Position numbers and translations under genes: made by a program. A stretch of 11,445 nucleotides of DNA from contig JAGOCU010000045.1 of assembly GCA_017998555.1 (NCBI GenBank), positions 1-11,445 on the forward strand, in the 5' to 3' direction. The notes below the pieces were generated by a model. The model was not told the DNA's origin, searched no databases, and saw only the letters and a list, made by a program, of their open reading frames with translations. This DNA is from Thermoflexales bacterium. Its GTDB lineage: Bacteria > Chloroflexota > Anaerolineae > J036 > Brachytrichaceae. Within the stretch, counting starts at the first letter, position 1, and every line of letters starts with the position of its first letter. This document shows, piece after piece, positions 1-6,724 of the stretch.

Positions 1-587
1 ACCTTGATATTGGCCGCCTGCAGGGCGTCCCGCACAAAGCGGAACTGATCGGCATCGGCGAAGACCTCGATGACGGCATCCCCGGTCTTGACGTCCTCGG
101 CCCCACCTTCGAGGGCGGCCTCGAACACCTTGTCCGGATCGACGCCTTCCTTGCGCTCGATAACGAAATAGCTCATCCGCTTGAACTGCCAACCCACCGA
201 GCCGCCCTCGCCCATCATCCCGCCCGAGCGGGTCAGGGTCTTGCGCACATCAGCCGCGGTGCGGTTGCGGTTGTCGGTGACGACCTTGATCATGACCGGC
301 ACTTTGCACGGCAAGTAGCCCTCGTAATAGAGCTCCTCGAGGATGACGCCCTCGCCGCCCGCCCCGGTGGCGCGCGCAATCGCGCGCTCGACGTTGTCCT
401 TGGGCATGTTGGCGTCCTTGGCCTTGTCAATGGCGAGGCGCAGGCGGAAATTCGTTTCGGGGTTGCCGCCGCCTTCGCGGGCCGAGACGGCGATTTCACG
501 GCCGAGGCGGGTGAATAGGGCGCCGCGCTTGGCGTCGGTGGCGCCTTTCGCGCGCTTGATGGTGGCCCATTTGCTGTGTCCTGACAT
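1..587 (-). CDS. yebC: YebC/PmpR/TACO1-family protein (3' end outside window)
   Basis: The visible 195 residues follow the YebC family throughout. The N-terminus MSGHSKWATIKRAKG matches the family's GHSKW-x-xIK opening, followed by DAKRG (18-22), NFRLRLAIDKAKDANMPKDN (46-65), an EGYLP segment (89-93) and DNRNRTAADVRK (105-116). The frame is open to the window edge. The family is normally about 240-250 aa, so roughly 50 C-terminal residues lie outside. YebC proteins were first described as transcriptional regulators; more recent work on YebC/TACO1 places them at the ribosome, relieving stalling on proline-rich stretches. The ATG at 587 is chosen because it gives the conserved N-terminus and has GAGG (596-599) eight bases upstream. 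A good sigma-70 promoter lies at 671-699, giving a leader of about 75 bases. It is co-oriented with the membrane-protein gene upstream but appears to have its own promoter. Confidence 0.95.
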   Translation of the reverse strand, partial: MSGHSKWATIKRAKGATDAKRGALFTRLGREIAVSAREGGGNPETNFRLRLAIDKAKDANMPKDNVERAIARATGAGGEGVILEELYYEGYLPCKVPVMIKVVTDNRNRTAADVRKTLTRSGGMMGEGGSVGWQFKRMSYFVIERKEGVDPDKVFEAALEGGAEDVKTGDAVIEVFADADQFRFVRDALQAANIK

Positions 588-670
588 GTCGGTTACCTCG
601 TTGTCTCTTCGATCTCGCTCCGCTGTCGCGGGATGGCGGAAATAGCGTCCCGTATTGGTTGCGGGAATCA

Positions 671-699
671 ATTATACGGGAGGCGAGCGGGGCTCGCAA
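671..699 (-). promoter_or_regulatory. Predicted sigma-70 promoter of yebC
   Basis: On the minus strand a consensus -10 TATAAT (676-671) follows a TTGCGA -35-like hexamer (699-694) with a 17 bp spacer. The predicted start near 664 gives a leader of about 75 bases to the yebC ATG. A 7 bp dyad, CCCGTAT at 649-655 and ATACGGG at 674-680, overlaps the -10 and the predicted start. That is a possible operator, but I cannot name a regulator. Confidence 0.65.
683..697 (-). terminator. Small GC hairpin after the membrane-protein gene
   Basis: GCGAGC (683-688) and GCTCGC (692-697) form a perfect 6 bp stem around a three-base loop, nine bases beyond the stop of the membrane-protein gene. There is no U-tract, and it overlaps the yebC -35, so it may be a weak terminator or chance. 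Confidence 0.3.
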
Positions 700-705
700 T
701 TCCGG

Positions 706-1404
706 TCAGGCCGGGGCCGTTTGCGCCGTCTGGGGCGCTCGAAGCGCGCCCCGTTCAGCCGCAAGGTAGGTGGCCACGATGGCCAGCCCGAGGGCCAACT
801 CGCCAAGATTGCCCCCCAGCGGAAAGCGCAGCATCAGCATCGCGCCGACGAGCATGAGCGCGCCGCCGGCGAGCAGCCAGCCCCAGCGCCTCCGCCACAG
901 CAAGAGCACGCCGACGACAATGACGACGAGGATGGCGCTCACCGCCGGGATGGGCGGGCCCTTGAGCAGCGCGAAGTCGTTCCGATACCCCGGCACCTGC
1001 GCGCCGGCCTCATACGGCACGAGCTTCAGGTTGAGGATGTCCTGAAACGCGCCAAACGCGATGAGGCCGGTGGCAAGCACGCAAAAAGCGAAGTGCCAGG
1101 CCCGCGATTGGGCCCATTTCAGCCCCGCCATCCGGGCCATCCCGAAGGCATAGATGATCAGCATCGGGGTGAACAGCGCATGCGAGATGAAGCGGGGTGT
1201 ATTCAGCGTCTTCAGCGTTTCGCCATAGCCGATCAGCCCGCCCACCCCGAGGATCAGATTCTCGTAGATCAACCCGATGATCAGGGCGACGATGATCAGG
1301 CCATACGAACTGAACTTGCGCCGGAGCTGGCGAATGGCGACGATGAGCAGGATCACCATCAACGCGCCGATCATGATGTGGGTAATTGCATCTACGGTCA
1401 GCAT
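706..1404 (-). CDS. Predicted seven-helix integral membrane protein, function unknown
   Basis: The protein has 232 aa and is strongly hydrophobic, with about seven predicted membrane helices (roughly residues 7-24, 35-57, 73-92, 102-122, 150-170, 174-192, 199-216). There is no obvious signal peptide. Polar residues in or beside helices stand out: Y47-E48-N49, R71 and H75 in RFISHALFTP, D122 in FQD, and E132. They could line a pocket or bind a cofactor, but I cannot assign a family. The C-terminal tail (about 218-232) is short and soluble. The ATG at 1404 has only poor Shine-Dalgarno candidates: GGAG lies 12 bases away and AGGGA only 2. A strong promoter match lies upstream at 1470-1497. The gene is divergent from the lipoprotein gene at 1582. 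The long plus-strand frame across this region is antisense and lacks comparable protein character. Confidence 0.8.
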   Translation of the reverse strand: MLTVDAITHIMIGALMVILLIVAIRQLRRKFSSYGLIIVALIIGLIYENLILGVGGLIGYGETLKTLNTPRFISHALFTPMLIIYAFGMARMAGLKWAQSRAWHFAFCVLATGLIAFGAFQDILNLKLVPYEAGAQVPGYRNDFALLKGPPIPAVSAILVVIVVGVLLLWRRRWGWLLAGGALMLVGAMLMLRFPLGGNLGELALGLAIVATYLAAERGALRAPQTAQTAPA

Positions 1405-1469
1405 GGTCCCTGTTTTCTCCTGCGGGGCTCGCCGGATATGGACCGGCTGCGTTGCGAAATGATGGACGG

Positions 1470-1497
1470 ATTCTATGGATCAAACGCGGGCTGTCAA
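1470..1497 (-). promoter_or_regulatory. Predicted sigma-70 promoter of the membrane-protein gene
   Basis: The minus strand carries a perfect -35 TTGACA (1497-1492), a 16 bp spacer and a -10 TAGAAT (1475-1470). The predicted start near 1463 leaves a leader of about 59 bases to the ATG at 1404. This is the closest match to consensus in the window. The rest of the 1405-1581 gap holds a short GACTCA/GACTCA/GACTTC repeat (1528-1545) and nothing else I recognise. Confidence 0.7.
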
Positions 1498-1547
1498 ATG
1501 CAACCGGCGTTGCGGGCCGCCAACGCGGACTCAGACTCAGACTTCTG

Positions 1548-1574
1548 TTGGAGGAGATGTTCGGAGCGTATCAT
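1548..1574 (+). promoter_or_regulatory. Predicted promoter of the lipoprotein gene, leaderless type
   Basis: TATCAT (1569-1574) ends seven bases before the ATG at 1582, the distance expected if transcription starts at or next to the start codon. A weak -35 candidate TTGGAG lies at 1548-1553 with a 15 bp spacer. No Shine-Dalgarno sequence lies at a usable distance from the ATG. Confidence 0.4.
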
Positions 1575-1581
1575 CGGCGCG

Positions 1582-2619
1582 ATGAAGGCGCGTCGTCTGA
1601 TCCTCGTCGCCCTGGCCCTGGCCGCCTGTTCAGCGACCGCGCCGACCGCGACACCCAACCCGGGCGCGCCGGCCGAGGCGCAGGTTCGGGTCATCCCCCT
1701 GGCCGCGCCGCTCGACACCCCCCTGGCCGAGATCTCCGGCCTGGCCTGGCACGGCGACGATTTGATCCTGCTGCCGCAATACCCCGACCGCTTTGGCGGG
1801 ATGTTCGCGCTGCGCCGGCAGGCCATCCTCGACTTTCTGGACGGCCGGACCCTCGATCCGCCTGCGCCCAGGCTCGTTCCGTTGGACGAAGATGGCATCC
1901 CGTTTCGTGTTGGCGGCTACCAGGGCTACGAGGCGATCGCTTTTGTCGGTGATCGGATGTTCCTGACCATCGAGACCCAGCGCGGGTTGCCCGGGTTGGG
2001 GGCGATGCTGGGCGATATCGTCGCCGGGCAGATCGCCGCCGATGGGTCGGCGGCAAGCCTGAGCGCGTTGACGCGGATGGAGATTCCCGCCCAGGCCGGA
2101 CTGGACAACACCGCCGATGAAGCCTTGACCGTCGTGGAGGGGCGCCTGATCACCTTCTACGAAGCCAATGGCGCGAACGTCAACCCGCGCCCGGTCGCGC
2201 ATGTCTTCGAGCCGGGGCCGACACGTCTGGCCGCCGCGCCGGCGATGACGATGACGGCGCTCGAGTACCGCCTGACCGATGCGACCCCGGCCGGGACCGA
2301 TGGCCGGTTCTGGGTGATCAACTACTTCTTCCCCGGCGATCGCGACAAGCTCAGGCCCGCCGCCGACCCGATCGCCGCCCGCTTTGGCGCGGGCGCCACG
2401 CATGCCGTCTGCCCGCAGGTTGAGCGGCTGGTTGAGCTGCGCGCAGCGGGCGGGCGGATCGAGCGGACCGAAACGCCGCCCGTCCAACTGACGCTGTTGA
2501 ACTGCGCCACGGCCCGCAACTGGGAAGGCCTGGCCGAGCTGCCGGGGCGGGGTTTCCTGCTCGCCACCGATCAGCACCCCGGGACGATCCTGGCGTTTGT
2601 GGCGGGCGCTGCGCCGTGA
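1582..2619 (+). CDS. Lipoprotein with phytase-like / SdiA-regulated-like beta-propeller pattern
   Basis: The protein has 345 aa. The N-terminus is a lipoprotein signal: basic MKARR, a hydrophobic core, and the lipobox LAAC with lipidation Cys16, followed by an Ala/Thr/Pro-rich linker. It is therefore likely anchored on the outer face of the cytoplasmic membrane. The rest contains a recurring pattern of a turn with E/S-G/A-L/I followed by a strand and an acidic residue: ISGLAW (51-56), YEAIAF (116-121) with TIETQ (129-133), DEALTVV (179-185) with FYEAN (192-196), and NWEGLAEL (313-320) with LLATDQ (326-331). This resembles beta-propellers of the 'esterase-like activity of phytase' and YjiK/SdiA-regulated groups, though the assignment is from pattern memory and no activity can be inferred. 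Only two cysteines remain after Cys16 (C277, C308). Upstream the same frame stays open far back across the antisense of the membrane gene; the ATG at 1582 is chosen because it starts the signal peptide. The -10-like hexamer just upstream suggests a leaderless message. Confidence 0.8.
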   Translation: MKARRLILVALALAACSATAPTATPNPGAPAEAQVRVIPLAAPLDTPLAEISGLAWHGDDLILLPQYPDRFGGMFALRRQAILDFLDGRTLDPPAPRLVPLDEDGIPFRVGGYQGYEAIAFVGDRMFLTIETQRGLPGLGAMLGDIVAGQIAADGSAASLSALTRMEIPAQAGLDNTADEALTVVEGRLITFYEANGANVNPRPVAHVFEPGPTRLAAAPAMTMTALEYRLTDATPAGTDGRFWVINYFFPGDRDKLRPAADPIAARFGAGATHAVCPQVERLVELRAAGGRIERTETPPVQLTLLNCATARNWEGLAELPGRGFLLATDQHPGTILAFVAGAAP

Positions 2620-2621
2620 CA

Positions 2622-2698
2622 TGTCTGCGCCTCGGAGGTGGGCGCCGCGACATCCGGGCAGGCTCGATTCGATGGCGCCTACCTCCGAGGTTCAGACA
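2622..2698. terminator. Imperfect inverted repeat between convergent genes, possible bidirectional terminator
   Basis: Arms at 2622-2646 and 2674-2698 pair with three mismatches in 25 bases (TGTCTG/CAGACA outer part, then a 17-base inner block with one mismatch) around a 27-base loop. It begins just after the lipoprotein stop and its right arm covers the last codons and stop of the opposing gene. There is no U-tract in either direction. Its large loop separates it from the three-base-loop hairpins elsewhere in the window. Confidence 0.5.
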
Positions 2699-4401
2699 GC
2701 CTCAATATCAATCAGCATCCCCATCTCCGCCGCGGCCGCGGCGATGGCGGCGACGTCCGCCGGGCGGATGAGGGCGACCCCGGGGCCAACGCGTTCGATC
2801 AACCCTCGCCGGCCCGCATCCAGCCGCAGCAGCGCGTCGAGGATGGCCGGCTCGCGGGCGCGCAGCAACACGCCGGCCTCGGCTCGCGCTTCCGCCCCGC
2901 GCTCGATAGCCCGGCCGATGGCCCGTGACAGCGCCGCGGGCAGGGACGCGCCGGCGCCTTTCTGGAGGAACTCGATCGCGCGTTGTTCGGTGATGCCCTG
3001 GCGCGCGGCCGTCCCCAGCGCGCGCGGGGTAAGGCCGAACCCCCAGCCGCCATCCTCGCGCGGGCCCAGGATCTGGGCGATCCTTGCCAGTTGGAAGCGG
3101 GCAAAGCGCGCGCCGGGCAGGGCGATCACTTCCGCGCCTTTTCCCAGGCGCAGACTGGGTTCGGGCGTGGCGATGGCGGGCTCGCTCAGCCGATCGGTCT
3201 CGAGCCACACCAGCGGACCGCTGAGCAGGGCCATCAGATAAGCGCCTTCGATCCGGTCCCAATGCTCAAACCCGTTTAGAAAATCGCCGGTCCGCGTATC
3301 GCGGATGTGCCAGGTGTCGTAGCGCCCATCCGGGCGCATGAACTCCGGCGCGTCGCGCTTGACGAGCGCAACGAGCGCGCTGGCGGCCGCCATGACCCGC
3401 CAGCGCGGCAGCGATGAGCGCAGGTCGCGTAAAAGCGTTTGCCAGCCGCCTGGCGCGGCGCGTTCGGCCGCCGCCTCGAGCGCGCGCAGCGCCGATTGGC
3501 GCTCCCGAACGGGCGCATTGGACCAGGCGTGGGTCATCTCAAACGACAGCCCCTCGACCCGCCACAGATCGTTCCAGTCGGGGTTGTCGCGCCAGGCGGC
3601 GAACAGCGCGTCGCGCTGGCGGCCGGGCGTGAGCTGCAACCAGCTTGCCACCGGTTGCGGGTTGAGGCGCAGGCGGCCATCCTGCGCGCGCGCCCAGCCC
3701 ATCGCCGCGATCAACCCGGTCAGAAAGGCAAAGCGCCCGCCCGGCCGGCCATCCGCCACACCGTCTGGATCGCGCAGCCAGCGGCCGGCCGTCTGGCGTG
3801 ACTCGCGCGCCCACTCGCCGTCGCGCCGGAGGCGGGCGTCCTCGGTTTGAATGTGAATGAGCAGGGTGGTGATGTCGTCGAGCAGATTGGAGTCGATCTC
3901 GGCAGGGCCGGGCCCTGAGCTTGTCGAAGGGCCCGGTGTCACAGTTGGCGCGGTCTGGGGTGTCAGCGCTTCCAGAAGCTCGGCCGGCACGAAAAACCAC
4001 TCGGCCGGGTCGCGGGCGGCGCGATCAAAGGCACGGAAGATGAAACCGCGGTACCACAGCGTCTCGGCGGCGTTGGCGGGCGCGCGCCAGGGACGCTCGC
4101 GCTCGAGCCGGCCCGGTCCCATCGGTCGGATCTCGCCAAAGCGGCGCTCAAAGGCTGCGGCGGGCAATCGGCCGCTGGAAGCGAGAAGCTGGTTGAGCGC
4201 GGCCAGGGCGTCGGCGGGCAGGCCGTCCCGCACGCGCAGGGCGGCCGGGGCGCCGTCAATGTCCGATTCGCGCATCGCGGTCGAGAGGGCTTCGGCCATT
4301 TCGGCCGGCGAGGCCGCTTCGAGCGGGATGTCCCAGGCTTCGGCAATCGCCATCACCCGCTGGGGCGGTTCATCGAGCAGGCTGGCCCGCAGGGTGCGCA
4401 T
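2692..4401 (-). CDS. Helicase-associated-domain protein (XPB/Ssl2-like DNA-binding, Helicase_C_3 type)
   Basis: The protein has 569 aa from the ATG at 4401. The N-terminal part carries a helical region and a winged-helix-like segment ending in LWYRGFIFRAF (115-125) and EWFFVPAELLEAL (134-146), as in bacterial 'helicase-associated domain' proteins. The C-terminal ~150 residues have the order typical of the XPB/Ssl2-like family: GAEVIALPGARFARFQLARI, WGFGLTPRALGTAARQGIT, LPAALSRAIGRAIERG, then a final domain with REPAILDALL and VALIRPADVAAI. No Walker A or DEAD/DEAH motif is visible, so it is unlikely to be a helicase itself; a DNA- or partner-binding role is inferred. Residues 155-168 (TPGPSTSSGPGPAE) form a low-complexity linker encoded by a palindromic repeat inserted in frame. 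Start choice: ATG 4410 (MCAMRT...) is possible, but 4401 has TATCAT seven bases upstream. The frame also runs back to a TTG at 4446, but that lies in the terminator hairpin and is rejected. Confidence 0.72.
   Translation of the reverse strand: MRTLRASLLDEPPQRVMAIAEAWDIPLEAASPAEMAEALSTAMRESDIDGAPAALRVRDGLPADALAALNQLLASSGRLPAAAFERRFGEIRPMGPGRLERERPWRAPANAAETLWYRGFIFRAFDRAARDPAEWFFVPAELLEALTPQTAPTVTPGPSTSSGPGPAEIDSNLLDDITTLLIHIQTEDARLRRDGEWARESRQTAGRWLRDPDGVADGRPGGRFAFLTGLIAAMGWARAQDGRLRLNPQPVASWLQLTPGRQRDALFAAWRDNPDWNDLWRVEGLSFEMTHAWSNAPVRERQSALRALEAAAERAAPGGWQTLLRDLRSSLPRWRVMAAASALVALVKRDAPEFMRPDGRYDTWHIRDTRTGDFLNGFEHWDRIEGAYLMALLSGPLVWLETDRLSEPAIATPEPSLRLGKGAEVIALPGARFARFQLARIAQILGPREDGGWGFGLTPRALGTAARQGITEQRAIEFLQKGAGASLPAALSRAIGRAIERGAEARAEAGVLLRAREPAILDALLRLDAGRRGLIERVGPGVALIRPADVAAIAAAAAEMGMLIDIEAV
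3908..3936. repeat. REP-like palindrome with CTTCGACAAGCTCAGG core, inside a coding sequence
   Basis: Perfect 9 bp arms CCGGGCCCT (3908-3916) and AGGGCCCGG (3928-3936) surround GAGCTTGTCGA. The core, CCTGAGCTTGTCGAAGG on the plus strand, is a short palindromic motif that I know to be scattered through many bacterial genomes. It lies in frame in the helicase-associated-domain gene, where the minus strand reads it as the characteristic PSTSSG peptide. Confidence 0.7.
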
Positions 4402-4408
4402 GGCGCAC

Positions 4409-4414
4409 ATGATA
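4409..4414 (-). promoter_or_regulatory. -10-like hexamer of the helicase-associated-domain gene
   Basis: TATCAT on the minus strand (4414-4409) ends seven bases before the ATG at 4401, the same hexamer and spacing as at the lipoprotein gene (1569-1574). No convincing -35 is seen 16-18 bases upstream. If real, transcription would start at the ATG and the alternative start at 4410 would be excluded. Confidence 0.35.
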
Positions 4415-4433
4415 AGCCGGCCTGAGAATGTTT

Positions 4434-4480
4434 TGCGAGATGGCAATCCCCGCGCGAAGCGCGGGGATTGCCATCTCGCA
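4434..4480 (-). terminator. Perfect 22 bp hairpin after mdh
   Basis: Arms 4434-4455 and 4459-4480 are exactly complementary over 22 bp and enclose GAA (plus strand; TTC in the mdh transcript). The hairpin starts 17 bases beyond the mdh stop and lies before the next co-oriented gene. The inner part is GC-rich (CCCCGCGC). No U-tract follows in the mdh direction (AAACATTC), so any termination would be U-tract independent or dependent on another factor. Confidence 0.7.
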
Positions 4481-4497
4481 GGATGTACTTTGGGCTT

Positions 4498-5439
4498 CTA
4501 GAACTTGAGCGCGCTCATCGTGCCGCGCACGAGGTCGGCGCTCTTCTTCATCATCGCGGCTTCGTCATCGTTGAGCTTGACTTCGATGATCTTCTCGATG
4601 CCGTTGCGGCCCAGCACGACCGGGACGCCGAAGTACATGTCGCTCAGGCCATACTCGCCGTCGAGATAGGCCGCGCAGGGGCGAACAAGCTTCTTGTCCT
4701 TGAGGATGGCTTCGACCATCTCAGCCACGGCCGCGCCGGGGGCGTAGTAGGCGCTGCCGGTCTTGAGCAGGTTGACGATCTCGGCCCCGCCCGCGCGGGT
4801 GCGCTGGACGATGGCGTCGACGCGCTCCTTGGGCATCATCTCCGTCATCGGGATGCCGGCGATGGTGCTATAGCGGGTGAGCGGGACCATCTCGTCGCCG
4901 TGGCCGCCCAGCACAAAGGCATGCGTGTTCTCAACGCTGACGCCCATTTCCATCGCCATGAAGGTCCGCATCCGGGCGCTGTCGAGCACCCCGGCCTGGC
5001 CCATCACCCGGTTCTTCGGGAAGCCATGCTGGCTGAGGACTTTGTAGGCCAGAAAGGCCATCGTGTCCAGCGGATTGGTGACGACGATGACGATGGCGTT
5101 GGGCGCCGCTGCGGCAATGTTGTTGGCCACATCGGTGATGATCTTCTGATTGATGCCGACCAGGTCCTCGCGGGTCATGCCGGGCTTGCGGGCCACCCCG
5201 GCGGTGACGACGACGATGTCGCTGTCCTTGATGTCGGCGTAGTCGGTGGTGCCGGTCACCTTGGTGTCATAGCCGAGCACAGGGCCGGCTTCGGCCAGGT
5301 CGAGGGCCTTGCCCTTGGGCATGTTCTCGGTGGCCGGGATGTCGAGGAGGACGATGTCGCCCACTTCGCGTTCGGCCAGCCAGTGTGCGGTGGTGGCGCC
5401 GACAAATCCGGCGCCGATGATGGTGATCTTGTTTCGCAT
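4498..5439 (-). CDS. mdh: Malate dehydrogenase, NAD-dependent, LDH-like type
   Basis: The 313 aa cytoplasmic enzyme interconverts malate and oxaloacetate with NAD(H), in the TCA cycle and related carbon pathways. The Rossmann motif GAGFVG is at 9-14, and Asp33 at the end of the second strand favours NAD over NADP. The substrate loop ARKPGMTRED (83-92) has Arg84 and Arg90; Arg rather than Gln in this loop marks malate, not lactate, specificity. N122 lies in VTNPLD, D153 and R156 in LDSARMR, and the catalytic H180 in GGHGDEMVP. All catalytic residues are present and the length is normal for this tetrameric LDH-like class, found in Chloroflexus, Bacillus and others. The ATG at 5439 has GGAG eight bases upstream (5448-5451). 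The gene is divergent from the glycosyltransferase across 71 bases and ends at a perfect hairpin. Confidence 0.97.
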   Translation of the reverse strand: MRNKITIIGAGFVGATTAHWLAEREVGDIVLLDIPATENMPKGKALDLAEAGPVLGYDTKVTGTTDYADIKDSDIVVVTAGVARKPGMTREDLVGINQKIITDVANNIAAAAPNAIVIVVTNPLDTMAFLAYKVLSQHGFPKNRVMGQAGVLDSARMRTFMAMEMGVSVENTHAFVLGGHGDEMVPLTRYSTIAGIPMTEMMPKERVDAIVQRTRAGGAEIVNLLKTGSAYYAPGAAVAEMVEAILKDKKLVRPCAAYLDGEYGLSDMYFGVPVVLGRNGIEKIIEVKLNDDEAAMMKKSADLVRGTMSALKF

Positions 5440-5510
5440 GTGGTGATCTCCGTATGGAAGGAATTGTGGTTATGATACTCCCGGGCCGGGGCGGCTAGAA
5501 TCACCTCAAA
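5440..5510. promoter_or_regulatory. Divergent promoter region between mdh and the glycosyltransferase gene
   Basis: This 71-base gap must drive both genes. On the minus strand TATCAT (5477-5472) would place the mdh start near 5465, followed by GGAG at 5448-5451. On the plus strand TAGAAT (5496-5501) ends nine bases before the glycosyltransferase ATG, consistent with a near-leaderless message; TATGAT at 5471-5476 is an alternative -10. The -35 elements are weak on both strands. Confidence 0.4.
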
Positions 5511-6629
5511 ATGGCCCATATTGCGCTCCTCTATTCCGACACGGGCGGCGGTCATCGCACCGCCGCGGAGGCCATCGAGCAGGCGATTCTGTCACGCGCA
5601 GGCGGCGCGCATCGGGTGACGCTCTCCAACAGCATCGCCTATCTGCCCTTTCCCTTCAACCGAAGCGAGGCGACTTATGCCGACACGATGCGCCGCGCGC
5701 CGTGGCTGCACCGGCTGAGCTATCACGCCCTGGATGGCGATCAGCGGCGGCGCCTGATCGGCGCCTGGGCCATGGCCCTCGATGGCCGGCGGGTGATCGC
5801 CTTCGAGCGCGACACGCGGGCGGACGTGTATGTCTCGTGCCAGCCGCACTTCAACCCGTTCGTTCCGCGGGCCCTGTTGGCGACCGGGAGCAAAGCGCGC
5901 TATATGCACGTGGTGACCGACCTGCGCGATGTGCATGCTTTTCATTTCACGCCGGTGGCCGACCTGGTCTTCGTGCCCAACGAAGAGGTGCGAGCGCAGG
6001 CGATGCGGCACGGCCTGATTCCCGACCGCCTCGCCGTCGCCGGGTATCCGATCCAGCCGGATTTTGTCAGCCGCCTGCAGGCGGGACCGGAGACGCGCAG
6101 CGCGCTCGGGCTGGCCGCTGACACGCCGGTGTTGTTGCTGATGGGCGGCGGCGAGGGGATGGGCGAGCTCTACGCGACCGCGGCCGAGCTGATGCGCTCG
6201 TCGCTGCGCGCGCAATTGATCGTGATTTGCGGGCGGAATGCCGCGCTGAAGGCGGCTCTGGACGCCCTTGAGGCGAGTCTGCCCACCCGGGTGCTGGGTT
6301 TTGTCGACAACGTCGCGGAGTTGATGGGCGCCAGCGATATCGTTATTACAAAAGCTGGCACGGGATCGTTGTGCGAAGCCCTGGCGGCCGGGTTGCCGAT
6401 CATCATCTATGACGCTGTGCCCGGTCAGGAAGACGGGAATCGCGACTACATGCTCGATCACGGCGCCGCGGTATTCCGCCCCACCCACGATGGCGTGCTC
6501 GCCCAGACGGCAGATTGGCTGGCCGATCCTCAAGCGCGCGCGCGCGCGGGTGAAGCGTCTGCGCGGGTGGCCCGCCCCGATGCGGCGCAGGAGATTGCGC
6601 GCGCGGTGTTGGCCCATCTCGGACCATGA
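5511..6629 (+). CDS. MGDG synthase / UgtP-family glycosyltransferase (GT28), glycolipid synthesis
   Basis: The protein has 372 aa. The N-terminal half is the MGDG_synth type: YSDTGGGHRTAAEAI (8-22), with GGGH at 12-15 for lipid acceptor and phosphate-loop contacts, and MHVVTDLRDVHAF (132-144). The C-terminal half is a GT28 nucleotide-sugar domain with LLLMGGGEGMGEL (208-220), VICGRN (238-243), LGFVDN (262-267), VITKAGTGSLCEALAAGLP (278-296) and PGQEDGN (304-310). The family transfers galactose or glucose from a UDP-sugar to diacylglycerol at the inner face of the membrane; MGDG is a known lipid of phototrophic Chloroflexi. Donor and product cannot be told from sequence alone. There is no membrane helix, as expected for a peripheral enzyme. 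There is no clear Shine-Dalgarno site; a -10-like TAGAAT ends nine bases before the ATG. It is divergent from mdh and followed by a dispersed-repeat fragment, then the sigma factor gene. Confidence 0.88.
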   Translation: MAHIALLYSDTGGGHRTAAEAIEQAILSRAGGAHRVTLSNSIAYLPFPFNRSEATYADTMRRAPWLHRLSYHALDGDQRRRLIGAWAMALDGRRVIAFERDTRADVYVSCQPHFNPFVPRALLATGSKARYMHVVTDLRDVHAFHFTPVADLVFVPNEEVRAQAMRHGLIPDRLAVAGYPIQPDFVSRLQAGPETRSALGLAADTPVLLLMGGGEGMGELYATAAELMRSSLRAQLIVICGRNAALKAALDALEASLPTRVLGFVDNVAELMGASDIVITKAGTGSLCEALAAGLPIIIYDAVPGQEDGNRDYMLDHGAAVFRPTHDGVLAQTADWLADPQARARAGEASARVARPDAAQEIARAVLAHLGP

Positions 6630-6647
6630 ACGCGCGCCAAACATCTA

Positions 6648-6671
6648 TCCGCAGATTACGCAGATTTTCGC
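6648..6671. repeat. Short dispersed repeat, CGCAGATTA-type
   Basis: Downstream of the glycosyltransferase lies ATCCGCAGATTACGCAGATT followed by TTCGC, two tandem near-copies of a nine-base unit CGCAGATTW. I recognise this motif as a scattered intergenic repeat in many bacterial genomes, but its function is not known to me. The remainder of the 6630-6795 gap holds a weak promoter and a possible 13-codon ORF. Confidence 0.5.
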
Positions 6672-6692
6672 GGCTCTCATGCCCACCTCCGT

Positions 6693-6724
6693 TTGACCGC
6701 GCTATTTCAATTCGTCGCTACAAT
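6693..6724 (+). promoter_or_regulatory. Candidate promoter of the sigma factor gene
   Basis: TTGACC (6693-6698) and TACAAT (6719-6724) resemble -35 and -10 boxes but are 20 bp apart, longer than ideal. The start would be near 6731, leaving about 65 bases to the GTG at 6796. In between lies a 13-codon ORF (ATG 6735, stop 6774-6776) beginning near the predicted transcript start. Confidence 0.35.

Noticed and set aside
655..1581. Upstream extension of the lipoprotein frame
   Set aside because: The frame is open, but it runs antisense to the membrane-protein gene and ends at a clear lipoprotein signal peptide starting at ATG 1582.
1557..1581. ATG at 1557 next to GGAGGAG as a start for the downstream gene
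   Set aside because: It is out of frame with the lipoprotein, and the Shine-Dalgarno is only two bases away.
4402..4446. Longer start (TTG at 4446) for the helicase-associated-domain protein
   Set aside because: The TTG lies inside the mdh terminator hairpin, and the added residues look unrelated to the family.
4468..5475. 335-codon plus-strand frame opposite mdh
   Set aside because: It is an antisense shadow, rich in His/Asp/Gly from complemented mdh codons.
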